Virus record (IMG/VR): IMGVR_UViG_3300043449_000473
Location: 1 to 38,059 of that record
DNA length: 38,059 nucleotides
Direction: 5' to 3' (one strand)
Source: a virus
In this document: positions 23,561 to 28,682 of the stretch, piece by piece
Position numbering within the stretch: position 1 is the stretch's first letter
Layout: the number at the start of each line of letters is the position of its first letter
The notes under the pieces: model-generated
Told to the model about the DNA's origin: nothing
Database searches by the model: none
The model's input: only the letters and a program-made list of their open reading frames with translations
Program-made: the position numbers and the translations under genes

Positions 23561-23735
23561 GGCATAGCTCCTTGTTCTTTTCCTTTAGGTGCTTCTGCTT
23601 CTCTACCTCTAGGTAGTCATAGATATCTGTCATCACTGCATCGATACCATACTGCGAGATGTAATAGACAATCTCACCTAGTGCAAAGTGGTAGTGTGCC
23701 TGCTCCTGGTCGTGGTCATAATCTAAACATGCCAT
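23547..23735 (-). CDS. Hypothetical 62-aa protein upstream of helicase
   Basis: MACLDYDHDQEQAHYHFALG then an acidic, Tyr-rich helix and a charged Lys/Glu tail. First gene after the repeat-containing leader; it carries the helicase ribosome binding site in its last codons. Function unknown; a role at the adjacent candidate origin is possible. Confidence 0.65.
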   Translation of the reverse strand: MACLDYDHDQEQAHYHFALGEIVYYISQYGIDAVMTDIYDYLEVEKQKHLKEKNKELCLEDQ

Positions 23736-23790
23736 CTTCTTAATTCCTTATTAGTTAACTATATAGAAAACATAAATATATAAATACTAC

Positions 23791-23850
23791 TTAAGACTAC
23801 TTAAGACTACTTAAGACTACTTAAGACTACTTAAGACTACTTAAGACTAC
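23791..23850. repeat. Six perfect tandem 10-bp repeats (iteron-like)
   Basis: TTAAGACTAC is repeated six times without a mismatch, with a partial copy on the left (ATACTAC) and a degenerate one on the right (TTAGTATAAC). The 10-bp period places each copy on nearly the same helix face, as in protein-binding iterons. The tract lies in an AT-rich stretch between a strong - strand promoter and the first replication gene, so it is also in that transcript's 5' leader. Candidate replication origin or operator. Confidence 0.9.
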
Positions 23851-23935
23851 TTAGTATAACTCTATAGAGAGTATACAGTATGCTTACTTCTTTGTCAATA
23901 GCTTTTACTTTTTCTTTTACGTTTATTTTAGTCAT
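23837..23935 (-). CDS. Possible 32-aa basic peptide
   Basis: A short frame beginning with an ATG 8 bases inside the previous gene and with AGGA at a good distance: MTKINVKEKVKAIDKEVSIL and a hydrophobic/basic end. It runs through the promoter and stops in the repeats. It may be a real leader peptide, but chance cannot be excluded. Confidence 0.3.
   Translation of the reverse strand: MTKINVKEKVKAIDKEVSILYTLYRVILSSLK
23854..23876. repeat. 23-bp imperfect palindrome at the transcription start
   Basis: GTATA-a-CTCTATAGAG-a-GTATAC reads nearly the same on both strands, centred on a perfect CTCTATAGAG. It overlaps the -10 box of the promoter at 23870 and contains the predicted start site, so it could be an operator or give a hairpin at the RNA 5' end. 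Confidence 0.7.
23870..23898 (-). promoter_or_regulatory. Sigma70 promoter for the replication operon
   Basis: On the - strand: TTGACA (23893-23898), 17 bases, TATACT (23870-23875). Predicted start near 23863 inside the palindrome; the leader crosses all six 10-bp repeats before the gene at 23735 and the helicase gene. Confidence 0.85.
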
Positions 23936-24125
23936 AGTTTTCTTCCTCTTCTGTTGTCTCTTCGGCTTCGTCACCGTCGTACAAATCGTATCGCTCTTCG
24001 GACAATAGATCATCCTTGATTGTGCTATAGCACTTGTTGCACATGTCCAAGAATTCCCCTGTAGTCACACTCTTACGGGTAGACTCAAAATCACTTAACG
24101 CTCTATCGCAACAATAACATCTCAT
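23928..24125 (-). CDS. Zinc-ribbon protein with acidic tail, 65 aa
   Basis: Two Cys pairs, C3-x2-C6 and C29-x2-C32 (MRCYCCDRALSDFES; MCNKCYSTIKDD), form a probable zinc ribbon, followed by a run of Asp/Glu (DGDEAEETTEEEE). AGGAG precedes the ATG. Small zinc-ribbon plus acidic-tail proteins in early phage operons often bind host proteins or mimic DNA; function here is unknown. Confidence 0.7.
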   Translation of the reverse strand: MRCYCCDRALSDFESTRKSVTTGEFLDMCNKCYSTIKDDLLSEERYDLYDGDEAEETTEEEENYD

Positions 24126-24152
24126 TTTAACACTCCTAATATTGTACCACGT

Positions 24153-24344
24153 TTAGACGATTCCGTCACCTAAAATCTTATATGCCCAAGTATATCTATT
24201 ATCCTTCTTCTTCTCTCTAATCATCTTAATTGTCTCTATCCGTAGCGATCTATCAAGATTAGCAAACTTCTCTGCCTCTTCCTTATAACCAAATATTCTA
24301 ACAACTGAGCCGTCTATATCCATAATCTTATAAAGCTTTTTCAC
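24153..24344 (-). CDS. Hypothetical 63-aa protein, GTG start
   Basis: GTG 24344 overlaps the stop of the upstream hydrophobic peptide (GTGA), with GGAGG nine bases before. Compact, basic: MKKLYKIMDIDGSVVRIFGY and a helix with REKKKDNRYTWAYKIL. Function unknown. Confidence 0.6.
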   Translation of the reverse strand: MKKLYKIMDIDGSVVRIFGYKEEAEKFANLDRSLRIETIKMIREKKKDNRYTWAYKILGDGIV

Positions 24345-24436
24345 AAATAACCTCCAAAGTAAGCAATTAGCACCTGTATTGTAAAGTAAATCAACGTGAA
24401 TGTCAATACACCTACAGTAAATAAATCAGTCCTCAT
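24341..24436 (-). CDS. 31-aa single-helix membrane peptide
   Basis: ATG 24436 to TGA 24341, bridging the gap between two genes and overlapping both. After MRTD the peptide is a continuous hydrophobic helix (LFTVGVLTFTLIYFTIQVLI) ending AYFGGYL. GAGG lies nine bases upstream, and its last codons hold the next gene's GGAGG site. A membrane-active early microprotein, if real. Confidence 0.45.
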   Translation of the reverse strand: MRTDLFTVGVLTFTLIYFTIQVLIAYFGGYL

Positions 24437-24569
24437 GCCATTCATCCTCATCAATAAAATCTGATTCATCAAGAGCACACTCCAGCTCTTCTAGCTCCTC
24501 CTCTGTTAACTCCTCATCTTCAGGTTCGTAATAAGCGTCGTTATTGTATCCTGCTGTATATCTATTCAT
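24426..24569 (-). CDS. Very acidic 47-aa protein
   Basis: MNRYTAGYNNDAYYEPEDEE and then a helix mostly of Glu, Asp and Leu; over 40% acidic residues overall. GGAGG six bases before the ATG is one of the best ribosome sites here. Possible DNA mimic or inhibitor of a host DNA- or RNA-binding protein; this is inference from charge. Confidence 0.6.
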   Translation of the reverse strand: MNRYTAGYNNDAYYEPEDEELTEEELEELECALDESDFIDEDEWHED

Positions 24570-24752
24570 TTATGCCTCCACTAGTGGTTTATTGACACGT
24601 TTATAGTACTTACGTATCAGTCTATTAGCTTCTTTAATCTCTGCATGCATTACGTCTACTCCGTCCCATCTATCGTCTTCTACGTACGTCTCTATCGATT
24701 CAGTTAACCTGCTTAGCAGGTCTACAGTATAGGCTAAGTCTAAGCTATTCAT
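24570..24752 (-). CDS. Hypothetical 60-aa helical protein
   Basis: ATG 24752 overlaps the previous stop (ATGA); a GTG nine bases earlier is less likely. MNSLDLAYTVDLLSRLTESI and a basic C-terminal helix with RLIRKYYKRVNK. Function unknown. Confidence 0.6.
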   Translation of the reverse strand: MNSLDLAYTVDLLSRLTESIETYVEDDRWDGVDVMHAEIKEANRLIRKYYKRVNKPLVEA

Positions 24753-24934
24753 TTTCCACACTCCAATTCATGATTGATTATAGAATTTACCATCTCTCTT
24801 ACTTGAGAATCCATCTCAGATCGAGTATAAACTGCGTAATACTTACCCTCCGTTTTAAGTACGTGATCAGCATACATCAGGGCTTGAGCATGACTATAAA
24901 ACCATACCTCATTACAATAATAATTCTTATCCAT
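24749..24934 (-). CDS. Hypothetical 61-aa protein
   Basis: MDKNYYCNEVWFYSHAQALM, aromatic-rich, then a helix. AAGGTGG before the ATG. The sequence resembles small alpha/beta proteins with no recognised family. Confidence 0.6.
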   Translation of the reverse strand: MDKNYYCNEVWFYSHAQALMYADHVLKTEGKYYAVYTRSEMDSQVREMVNSIINHELECGK

Positions 24935-25327
24935 TTAATCCACCTTAAAAAAGTATTTAACATAAGACCTGGGATTAGGTACTTGGTTATCATGCCACAC
25001 TCCATCAATTAAAGCAAGTGCATGACGTGATTTTATTACATAATATTTACCCTTCGGATACATCTTAGCAAACTTAGACAATGACACCTTCAATTTTGTA
25101 GGCATTTGATAATTGTTCATGGCTTGCTCAGGTGTACCATGTTTTAAGACGTTTAGAGCCGTCGTAATGACTCGAACGCTAGTACCCTTACCCCTTACCC
25201 TACCATGCTCTTCGAACGTCTTAGAGACGATGTAATACGGCTTAGCTAGGACAATACTCATTGCATTGAGAGCACAATTATTGCGATCTGATCCGCTTGG
25301 ATCTGCTAACAGTTTTATATGTTCCAT
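24935..25327 (-). CDS. Papain-like cysteine-peptidase-fold protein (catalysis unproven)
   Basis: 130 aa. Residues 12-23 (GSDRNNCALNAM) place Cys18 at the start of a helix, and residues 96-114 (YVIKSRHALALIDGVWHD) supply His102 in a strand followed by Asp/Asn, the arrangement of papain/C39-like peptidases. Similar small phage proteins carry D-C-A-hydrophobic-R/N-A near the N terminus and GHALAVVDG near the end. Not linked to capsid genes, so an early action on a host protein is more likely than virion maturation. Fold assignment is from motif reading only. Confidence 0.55.
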   Translation of the reverse strand: MEHIKLLADPSGSDRNNCALNAMSIVLAKPYYIVSKTFEEHGRVRGKGTSVRVITTALNVLKHGTPEQAMNNYQMPTKLKVSLSKFAKMYPKGKYYVIKSRHALALIDGVWHDNQVPNPRSYVKYFFKVD

Positions 25328-25330
25328 GAT

Positions 25331-25492
25331 CTATCCTTTAAAGGCATTTATATAATCTTCTACGGCCTCGGCTTCAGTCTCTTCCCATTTAGCCCAAGAG
25401 GGGAAAGTATCAATAACGTCCTGAGCATCTTCTAAAGTAAATTCTCTGCCTAGTTTTCTCGCCTCTTCAATAATCTTATTAAGATCTAACAT
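25331..25492 (-). CDS. Hypothetical 53-aa acidic protein
   Basis: MLDLNKIIEEARKLGREFTL, then EDAQDVIDTFPSWAKWEE and an acidic helix. GGGAG upstream overlaps the end of the previous gene. Function unknown. Confidence 0.6.
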   Translation of the reverse strand: MLDLNKIIEEARKLGREFTLEDAQDVIDTFPSWAKWEETEAEAVEDYINAFKG

Positions 25493-25494
25493 GA

Positions 25495-25692
25495 TCATGC
25501 TCCCATATGTTTGATGTAGTGAAAGAATTCTGCTTCACTTATACCATGCTTAAGGATTCCCCCTCTAAGCTTCTGCAACATGCTTCGCTCTGCTTTACCT
25601 ATAGTACGCTGATTAAGCCCTAGCAATGCTCCCGCTTCAGCTTGTGACATTAAATAGCCCTCCTGCATTCCTGCACGTTTAATATCTCTCAT
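25495..25692 (-). CDS. Sigma region 4-like HTH DNA-binding protein, 65 aa
   Basis: Residues about 14-43 (LMSQAEAGALLGLNQRTIGK, then AERSMLQKLRGG) read as a helix-turn-helix of the sigma-70 region 4 type: helix, Gly-Leu turn, recognition helix, then the A/E-R-x-M-x-K-L-R ending. No other sigma region is present. It is an obvious candidate early transcription regulator, either directing host RNA polymerase or binding operators. ATG 25692 is preferred to TTG 25707. Confidence 0.7.
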   Translation of the reverse strand: MRDIKRAGMQEGYLMSQAEAGALLGLNQRTIGKAERSMLQKLRGGILKHGISEAEFFHYIKHMGA

Positions 25693-25694
25693 AA

Positions 25695-25952
25695 TTAAGT
25701 ATTCCAAAGGTTTAGGGTTTGCTTGTGCTCATGACGGATAAAGGCATTCTTACCTTCTGCAATGCCCTGCCCTGATATATCCTTAATCCAACCCCATCCA
25801 AGCCATAAGCCATTAGTTAATTCTAAGGTAATACTGTTTTCACCCCAATATATCTCGATTAAATTTTCCCCGTTGTTTTGGGCTTCTCTTACTTTAGCAA
25901 GTACTTGCTTAACAGATGGCTTCCGCCCTGTAAATTGATATGCATATGACAT
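25695..25952 (-). CDS. Hypothetical 85-aa protein
   Basis: MSYAYQFTGRKPSVKQVLAK begins a helix; a Trp/Gly-rich strand region follows (NGLWLGWGWIKDISG). AAGGA seven bases before the ATG. Unrecognised. Confidence 0.6.
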   Translation of the reverse strand: MSYAYQFTGRKPSVKQVLAKVREAQNNGENLIEIYWGENSITLELTNGLWLGWGWIKDISGQGIAEGKNAFIRHEHKQTLNLWNT

Positions 25953-25955
25953 AAT

Positions 25956-26105
25956 TTATCCTTTAATATAGTAATCACAAAAATAACTGTTATCTCTAAA
26001 CACTAACACTTTACCCCGTAAGGCTTTATTGAGAATGTATATTGCCTTCTCAATGCTTACACCTTGCGACAATATAACCCCATCACTAGATCGTAAACTA
26101 AACAT
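25956..26105 (-). CDS. Hypothetical 49-aa protein
   Basis: MFSLRSSDGVILSQGVSIEK, then a helix and strands ending YFCDYYIKG. AAGGG six bases before the ATG; spacing with both neighbours is tight. Function unknown. Confidence 0.55.
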   Translation of the reverse strand: MFSLRSSDGVILSQGVSIEKAIYILNKALRGKVLVFRDNSYFCDYYIKG

Positions 26106-26106
26106 A

Positions 26107-26250
26107 TCAACCCTTAACTAACTTACAATTCCAACAATATAAAACCCCTGAGCCGTATAGAATAGCTCTCTTTTGGGTGCAGTGTAAGCACCTTATAGCA
26201 TTGCCCAGAGGTTTGCCCATGTTATGAGCACCTGAATAAATATAACCCAT
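26107..26250 (-). CDS. 47-aa zinc-ribbon protein
   Basis: Two knuckles, CLHC at 21-24 and CWNC at 39-42, joined by a short beta hairpin, predict a single zinc ribbon. AGAGG lies six bases before the ATG. Likely nucleic-acid or protein binding; partner unknown. Confidence 0.6.
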   Translation of the reverse strand: MGYIYSGAHNMGKPLGNAIRCLHCTQKRAILYGSGVLYCWNCKLVKG

Positions 26251-26252
26251 AA

Positions 26253-26897
26253 TTAACCTCTTACCGCTAGAATCTTGATAACTTTCGCCATCTTGACCCC
26301 ATGCGCTTTATATCCAATGACTGATACGTCCTTACTATAGCATGCTCTACACCCGTTGCACTTACCATCATGTTGATAAGCTTGGCATTCTGTCACCCCT
26401 GCAGGTACGTCACCTGAGAATATAGTACTAGTGGTTACACCTGGAATAATAGAACCATCAACGCTATCGCTTGAAAATCTTACAACTACATTTGGTAAGG
26501 CCTGCATTTTAGCAATGACTGATTCAAACTTCTTAAATTTATGCATGCGTGTAGGCATCCAATGTTTAACCCATGGAGTTGATTCCATAACTACTAAAAT
26601 CTTCTCTGCTAATTCTAAACTAAACATATCGCCCGAATCAAACCAACGAAAATATCTGCTAGAATCCAATGCCTTGATCATATCTTGATCCCAATCATGC
26701 CTAGTAAAATCTTCTCTATTGAATGCCCTGGGCGCTTTTACATTGGGAAAATTATAATTCCCTGTTGTGGCATAGCATCCCTTGCATGCATCTACTAATC
26801 CTCCCTTACCATCTGAAGATCCTGGGCAGGTGTCAATAGCTTGTAATGACCATGAGAGAATGCCATCAAGCTTACTAGTTTTAGATAATTTGATCAT
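26253..26897 (-). CDS. GP88-like Cys-rich protein, radical-SAM-like features
   Basis: 214 aa from ATG 26897 with AAGGGG upstream. The opening (SWSLQAIDTCPGSSDG, then ACKGCYATTGNYNFPNVKAP) matches the phage gene-product-88 family as I remember it, with Cys24, Cys38 and Cys41 as probable metal ligands. A second cluster near the C terminus, C-x8-C-x2-C-x2-C, is separate. The central SGDMFSLELAEKI region resembles a TIM-barrel segment of radical-SAM-like proteins, but no canonical CxxxCxxC is present. Function unknown; iron-sulphur binding is plausible. Confidence 0.65.
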   Translation of the reverse strand: MIKLSKTSKLDGILSWSLQAIDTCPGSSDGKGGLVDACKGCYATTGNYNFPNVKAPRAFNREDFTRHDWDQDMIKALDSSRYFRWFDSGDMFSLELAEKILVVMESTPWVKHWMPTRMHKFKKFESVIAKMQALPNVVVRFSSDSVDGSIIPGVTTSTIFSGDVPAGVTECQAYQHDGKCNGCRACYSKDVSVIGYKAHGVKMAKVIKILAVRG

Positions 26898-26908
26898 GAT
26901 AAAACCCC

Positions 26909-26986
26909 TTATAGATAAAATGTAACTTGGATAACTAACAGAATTATAGCGGATATTGTAATGCATGTATTTAATAAACTTTTCAT
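26909..26986 (-). CDS. 25-aa membrane peptide
   Basis: ATG overlaps the previous stop (ATGA), with AAGG seven bases upstream. The peptide is one hydrophobic helix (NTCITISAIILLVIQVTFYL) after MKSLL. Too short for most gene finders. Could be an early membrane-acting toxin-like or exclusion peptide; unproven. Confidence 0.45.
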   Translation of the reverse strand: MKSLLNTCITISAIILLVIQVTFYL

Positions 26987-27096
26987 TTTTTTACCTTGCT
27001 AATAATTGTAGTACCAACGTTAAACATAGCATAAAATCTAGCTTCTTTTAATGTTTTAAATTTATATACTTTATTGTTGATAGTGAATTGATACAT
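26983..27096 (-). CDS. Hypothetical 37-aa basic protein
   Basis: MYQFTINNKVYKFKTLKEAR, then FYAMFNVGTTIISKVKK. AAGGGG six bases before the ATG, the same strong site used by its neighbours. Function unknown. Confidence 0.55.
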   Translation of the reverse strand: MYQFTINNKVYKFKTLKEARFYAMFNVGTTIISKVKK

Positions 27097-27106
27097 TATA
27101 AACCCC

Positions 27107-27256
27107 TTAAATAGTAAAGCCGTTAGACTTCAAATAAATCTGATCTTCTAATGGAGCGCAGCATATTGCCATCATATGCTTACTAATATACTTTTGCAAC
27201 TTAATTCTGTTTGCTTCAGTTGGATCATTCTTAAAGCTTACTAGTAGTTTATTCAT
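27107..27256 (-). CDS. First early gene, hypothetical 49-aa protein
   Basis: MNKLLVSFKNDPTEANRIKL, a helix, then an unusual CC pair (AICCAPLED). AGGAG precedes the ATG, and a consensus-like promoter lies about 50 bp upstream. It would be the first phage protein made from this operon; such genes often target the host. Function unknown. Confidence 0.6.
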   Translation of the reverse strand: MNKLLVSFKNDPTEANRIKLQKYISKHMMAICCAPLEDQIYLKSNGFTI

Positions 27257-27302
27257 TTTGTATTGCTCCTATTAAGTGTTGATTATTTCCTGCTATGTAG
27301 TA

Positions 27303-27330
27303 ACTATATACTAATCTATAGCAATGTCAA
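27303..27330 (-). promoter_or_regulatory. Early promoter, leftward
   Basis: On the - strand: TTGACA (27325-27330), 16 bases, TATAGT (27303-27308). Predicted start near 27296, 40 bases before the first early gene. Confidence 0.7.
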
Positions 27331-27346
27331 CAATTATTTAGTAGGT

Positions 27347-27368
27347 GTTTACCCTTAAGGGTTTACCC
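27347..27368. repeat. Palindrome flanked by GTTTACCC direct repeats
   Basis: GTTTACCC at 27347-27354 and 27361-27368 overlap a perfect 12-bp palindrome ACCCTTAAGGGT at 27351-27362. A third TTTACCCT occurs at 27682. It lies just upstream of the early promoter, an operator-like position. Confidence 0.7.
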
Positions 27369-27705
27369 TGTAAAATCGAGATCGTCCTATGGTTGATAGT
27401 AAGGTATAGAAATAGACTAAAACGTCTATAAATGCCCTTAAAATCGTTTTAAATAGATCTGCTTAATTATTAGGCATATGACTACTGATATCTGAATAAC
27501 CCTAATTAGATTGTGGTTATTAGTGATCTATTGCTTATCTTGGTAGATTGTGGTAGATCTCAATAGTAGTCTATAGTGACTATCATAATCTCATCTACTT
27601 GTCAATATAAATCTGTAATACCCTACTAAAATACTCAAGTATTATTGCTTAGCATATTTTGCATATCCTTGTCAATAGGTATTTACCCTAATTCATGCCA
27701 TATAA

Positions 27706-27748
27706 TGAAATGCTATTTCATATTGTGAAATTGACAGGGGGGGTGGGG
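27706..27748. other. TGAAAT half-sites and G7TG4 tract: candidate cos/pac site
   Basis: TGAAAT occurs at 27706-27711, inverted at 27715-27720 and direct again at 27726-27731; 5 bp later G7-T-G4 runs from 27737 to 27748. Long G-runs are striking in this AT-rich genome. The element lies about 0.5 kb before the small terminase gene, where packaging sites are often found. Terminase recognition is inferred. Confidence 0.4.
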
Positions 27749-27828
27749 CTAATTAGCTTTTAGATTTTTGACTCAGGCTCCTAAATTCACGAGAAGGAGA
27801 ATTAAACTTTACAATTAATTAAGAAAAC

Positions 27829-27857
27829 TTGACAATAACTACTAAGTACTTTACAAT
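27829..27857 (+). promoter_or_regulatory. Sigma70 promoter, rightward
   Basis: TTGACA (27829-27834), 17 bases, TACAAT (27852-27857). Start near 27865. It would transcribe the structured element and the terminase genes. Confidence 0.75.
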
Positions 27858-27935
27858 AAAGAATATCCTTATAAATCAAAGACTTAGTTATATATTATAC
27901 ATAGTTGTATAGTGTATAATAACAACACTTAAAAG

Positions 27936-28031
27936 GGACAGAGTAGACTACTGCGGAATACGTGCAAGCATAGCTCCCCAGACCCGCATAGACTCCCTAT
28001 AGAGGGGTTCATAAGATGTGCAACGTAGTCC
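27936..28031 (+). ncRNA. Candidate structured RNA between late promoters
   Basis: A GC-richer island that can close on itself: GACTAC (27946-27951) with GTAGTC (28025-28030), TGCGG (27952-27956) with CCGCA (27984-27988), and CCCT-ATAG-AGGG (27995-28006). A TATAAT at 27915-27920 lies just upstream, although its -35 is poor. No open frame covers it. It may be a leader structure or a small RNA. Confidence 0.35.
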
Positions 28032-28057
28032 ACAATGTAAGATAAGTAAAATAAAGC

Positions 28058-28086
28058 TTGACAAATCAAAGAAGTTATGGTATAAT
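28058..28086 (+). promoter_or_regulatory. Consensus promoter for the terminase operon
   Basis: TTGACA (28058-28063), 17 bases, TATAAT (28081-28086) with TGG before it (extended -10). Predicted start near 28094, giving a 157-base leader before the small terminase gene. Confidence 0.85.
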
Positions 28087-28250
28087 AGTTATACTAAGAA
28101 GATGCTAAGTTGAAAAAACAACAATAAAAGACAACTAAACCTCTGAAGAGTGCAGTAAAACTAAGTTACAAACTAAGTAGTAACTATATAGTGTATTGAA
28201 TTCTATTTGTTTTTTGTTCTCTGCGATAGCAGGTAAAGAAAAGGTTCTTA

Positions 28251-28682
28251 ATGTCTGAAGATGATGTCTCTCTTAAAGAGGTGGAGTTGTCTCCCACAGT
28301 CCCTCGTAGGAGAGGTCGTCCTCCTAAGTCTCTTGTGGAGAGCAAGAAGAAGCCAGGCAAAGTAGGTAGACCTGCAGGAGATGCACAGAGAATACAAGAA
28401 TTCAAAGCTAGACTACTTAGTTCTAGTGGTACTAAGATTATAGATACTGTTATTCGTAAAGCATTAGATGACGATGACAAAGATCAGATAGCAGCTTTAA
28501 AGATGTGTATGGATAGATTATTACCTACATCATTATTTGAAAAGGATGCTAAGGGACAACGTAATGCAGTAACTATTAATATTACTGGATTAGGTGAAAC
28601 TAAGATTGAAGCAGTAGAAGAGATTGAAGCAGAGATTGTAGATTATACTGAGGTTGATAATGAACAGGATTCATTAACATGA
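28251..28682 (+). CDS. Probable small terminase subunit
   Basis: 143 aa, first gene of the late operon. Two AT-hook-like basic motifs (RRRGRPPK at about 19-26, VGRPAGD at about 38-44) precede a helical middle (FKARLLSSSGTKIIDTVIRK, then QIAALKMCMDRLLP) and an acidic tail. Small size, DNA-binding character and an ATGA overlap with the large terminase gene point to TerS, which recognises the packaging site. TerS proteins are too divergent for certainty. Confidence 0.7.
   Translation: MSEDDVSLKEVELSPTVPRRRGRPPKSLVESKKKPGKVGRPAGDAQRIQEFKARLLSSSGTKIIDTVIRKALDDDDKDQIAALKMCMDRLLPTSLFEKDAKGQRNAVTINITGLGETKIEAVEEIEAEIVDYTEVDNEQDSLT

Larger units (their letters stand above)
27257..28250. other. Divergent non-coding control region (~1 kb)
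   Basis: The only long gap without a credible gene. It separates the leftward early operon from the rightward late operon. It holds promoters on both strands, a palindrome with TTTACCC repeats, two copies of AGATTGTGGT (27508-27517, 27545-27554) and two of TGGTAGAT in the same stretch, several AGATC words, a TGAAAT/G-run element and a candidate structured RNA. Composition is very AT-rich except for the G-run and the RNA element. Confidence 0.8.

Noticed and set aside
23791-23850. CRISPR array
   Set aside because: The units are 10 bp, directly abutting and without spacers; no cas genes are present.
24141-24169. Leftward promoter GTGACG-N17-TACAAT for the 65-aa zinc-ribbon gene
   Set aside because: Spacing is good, but the predicted start would cut into the AGGAG site, so it could not serve that gene normally.
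27936-28031. tRNA gene
   Set aside because: A GGTTC-like segment is present but no acceptor stem, D arm or anticodon arm can be drawn.
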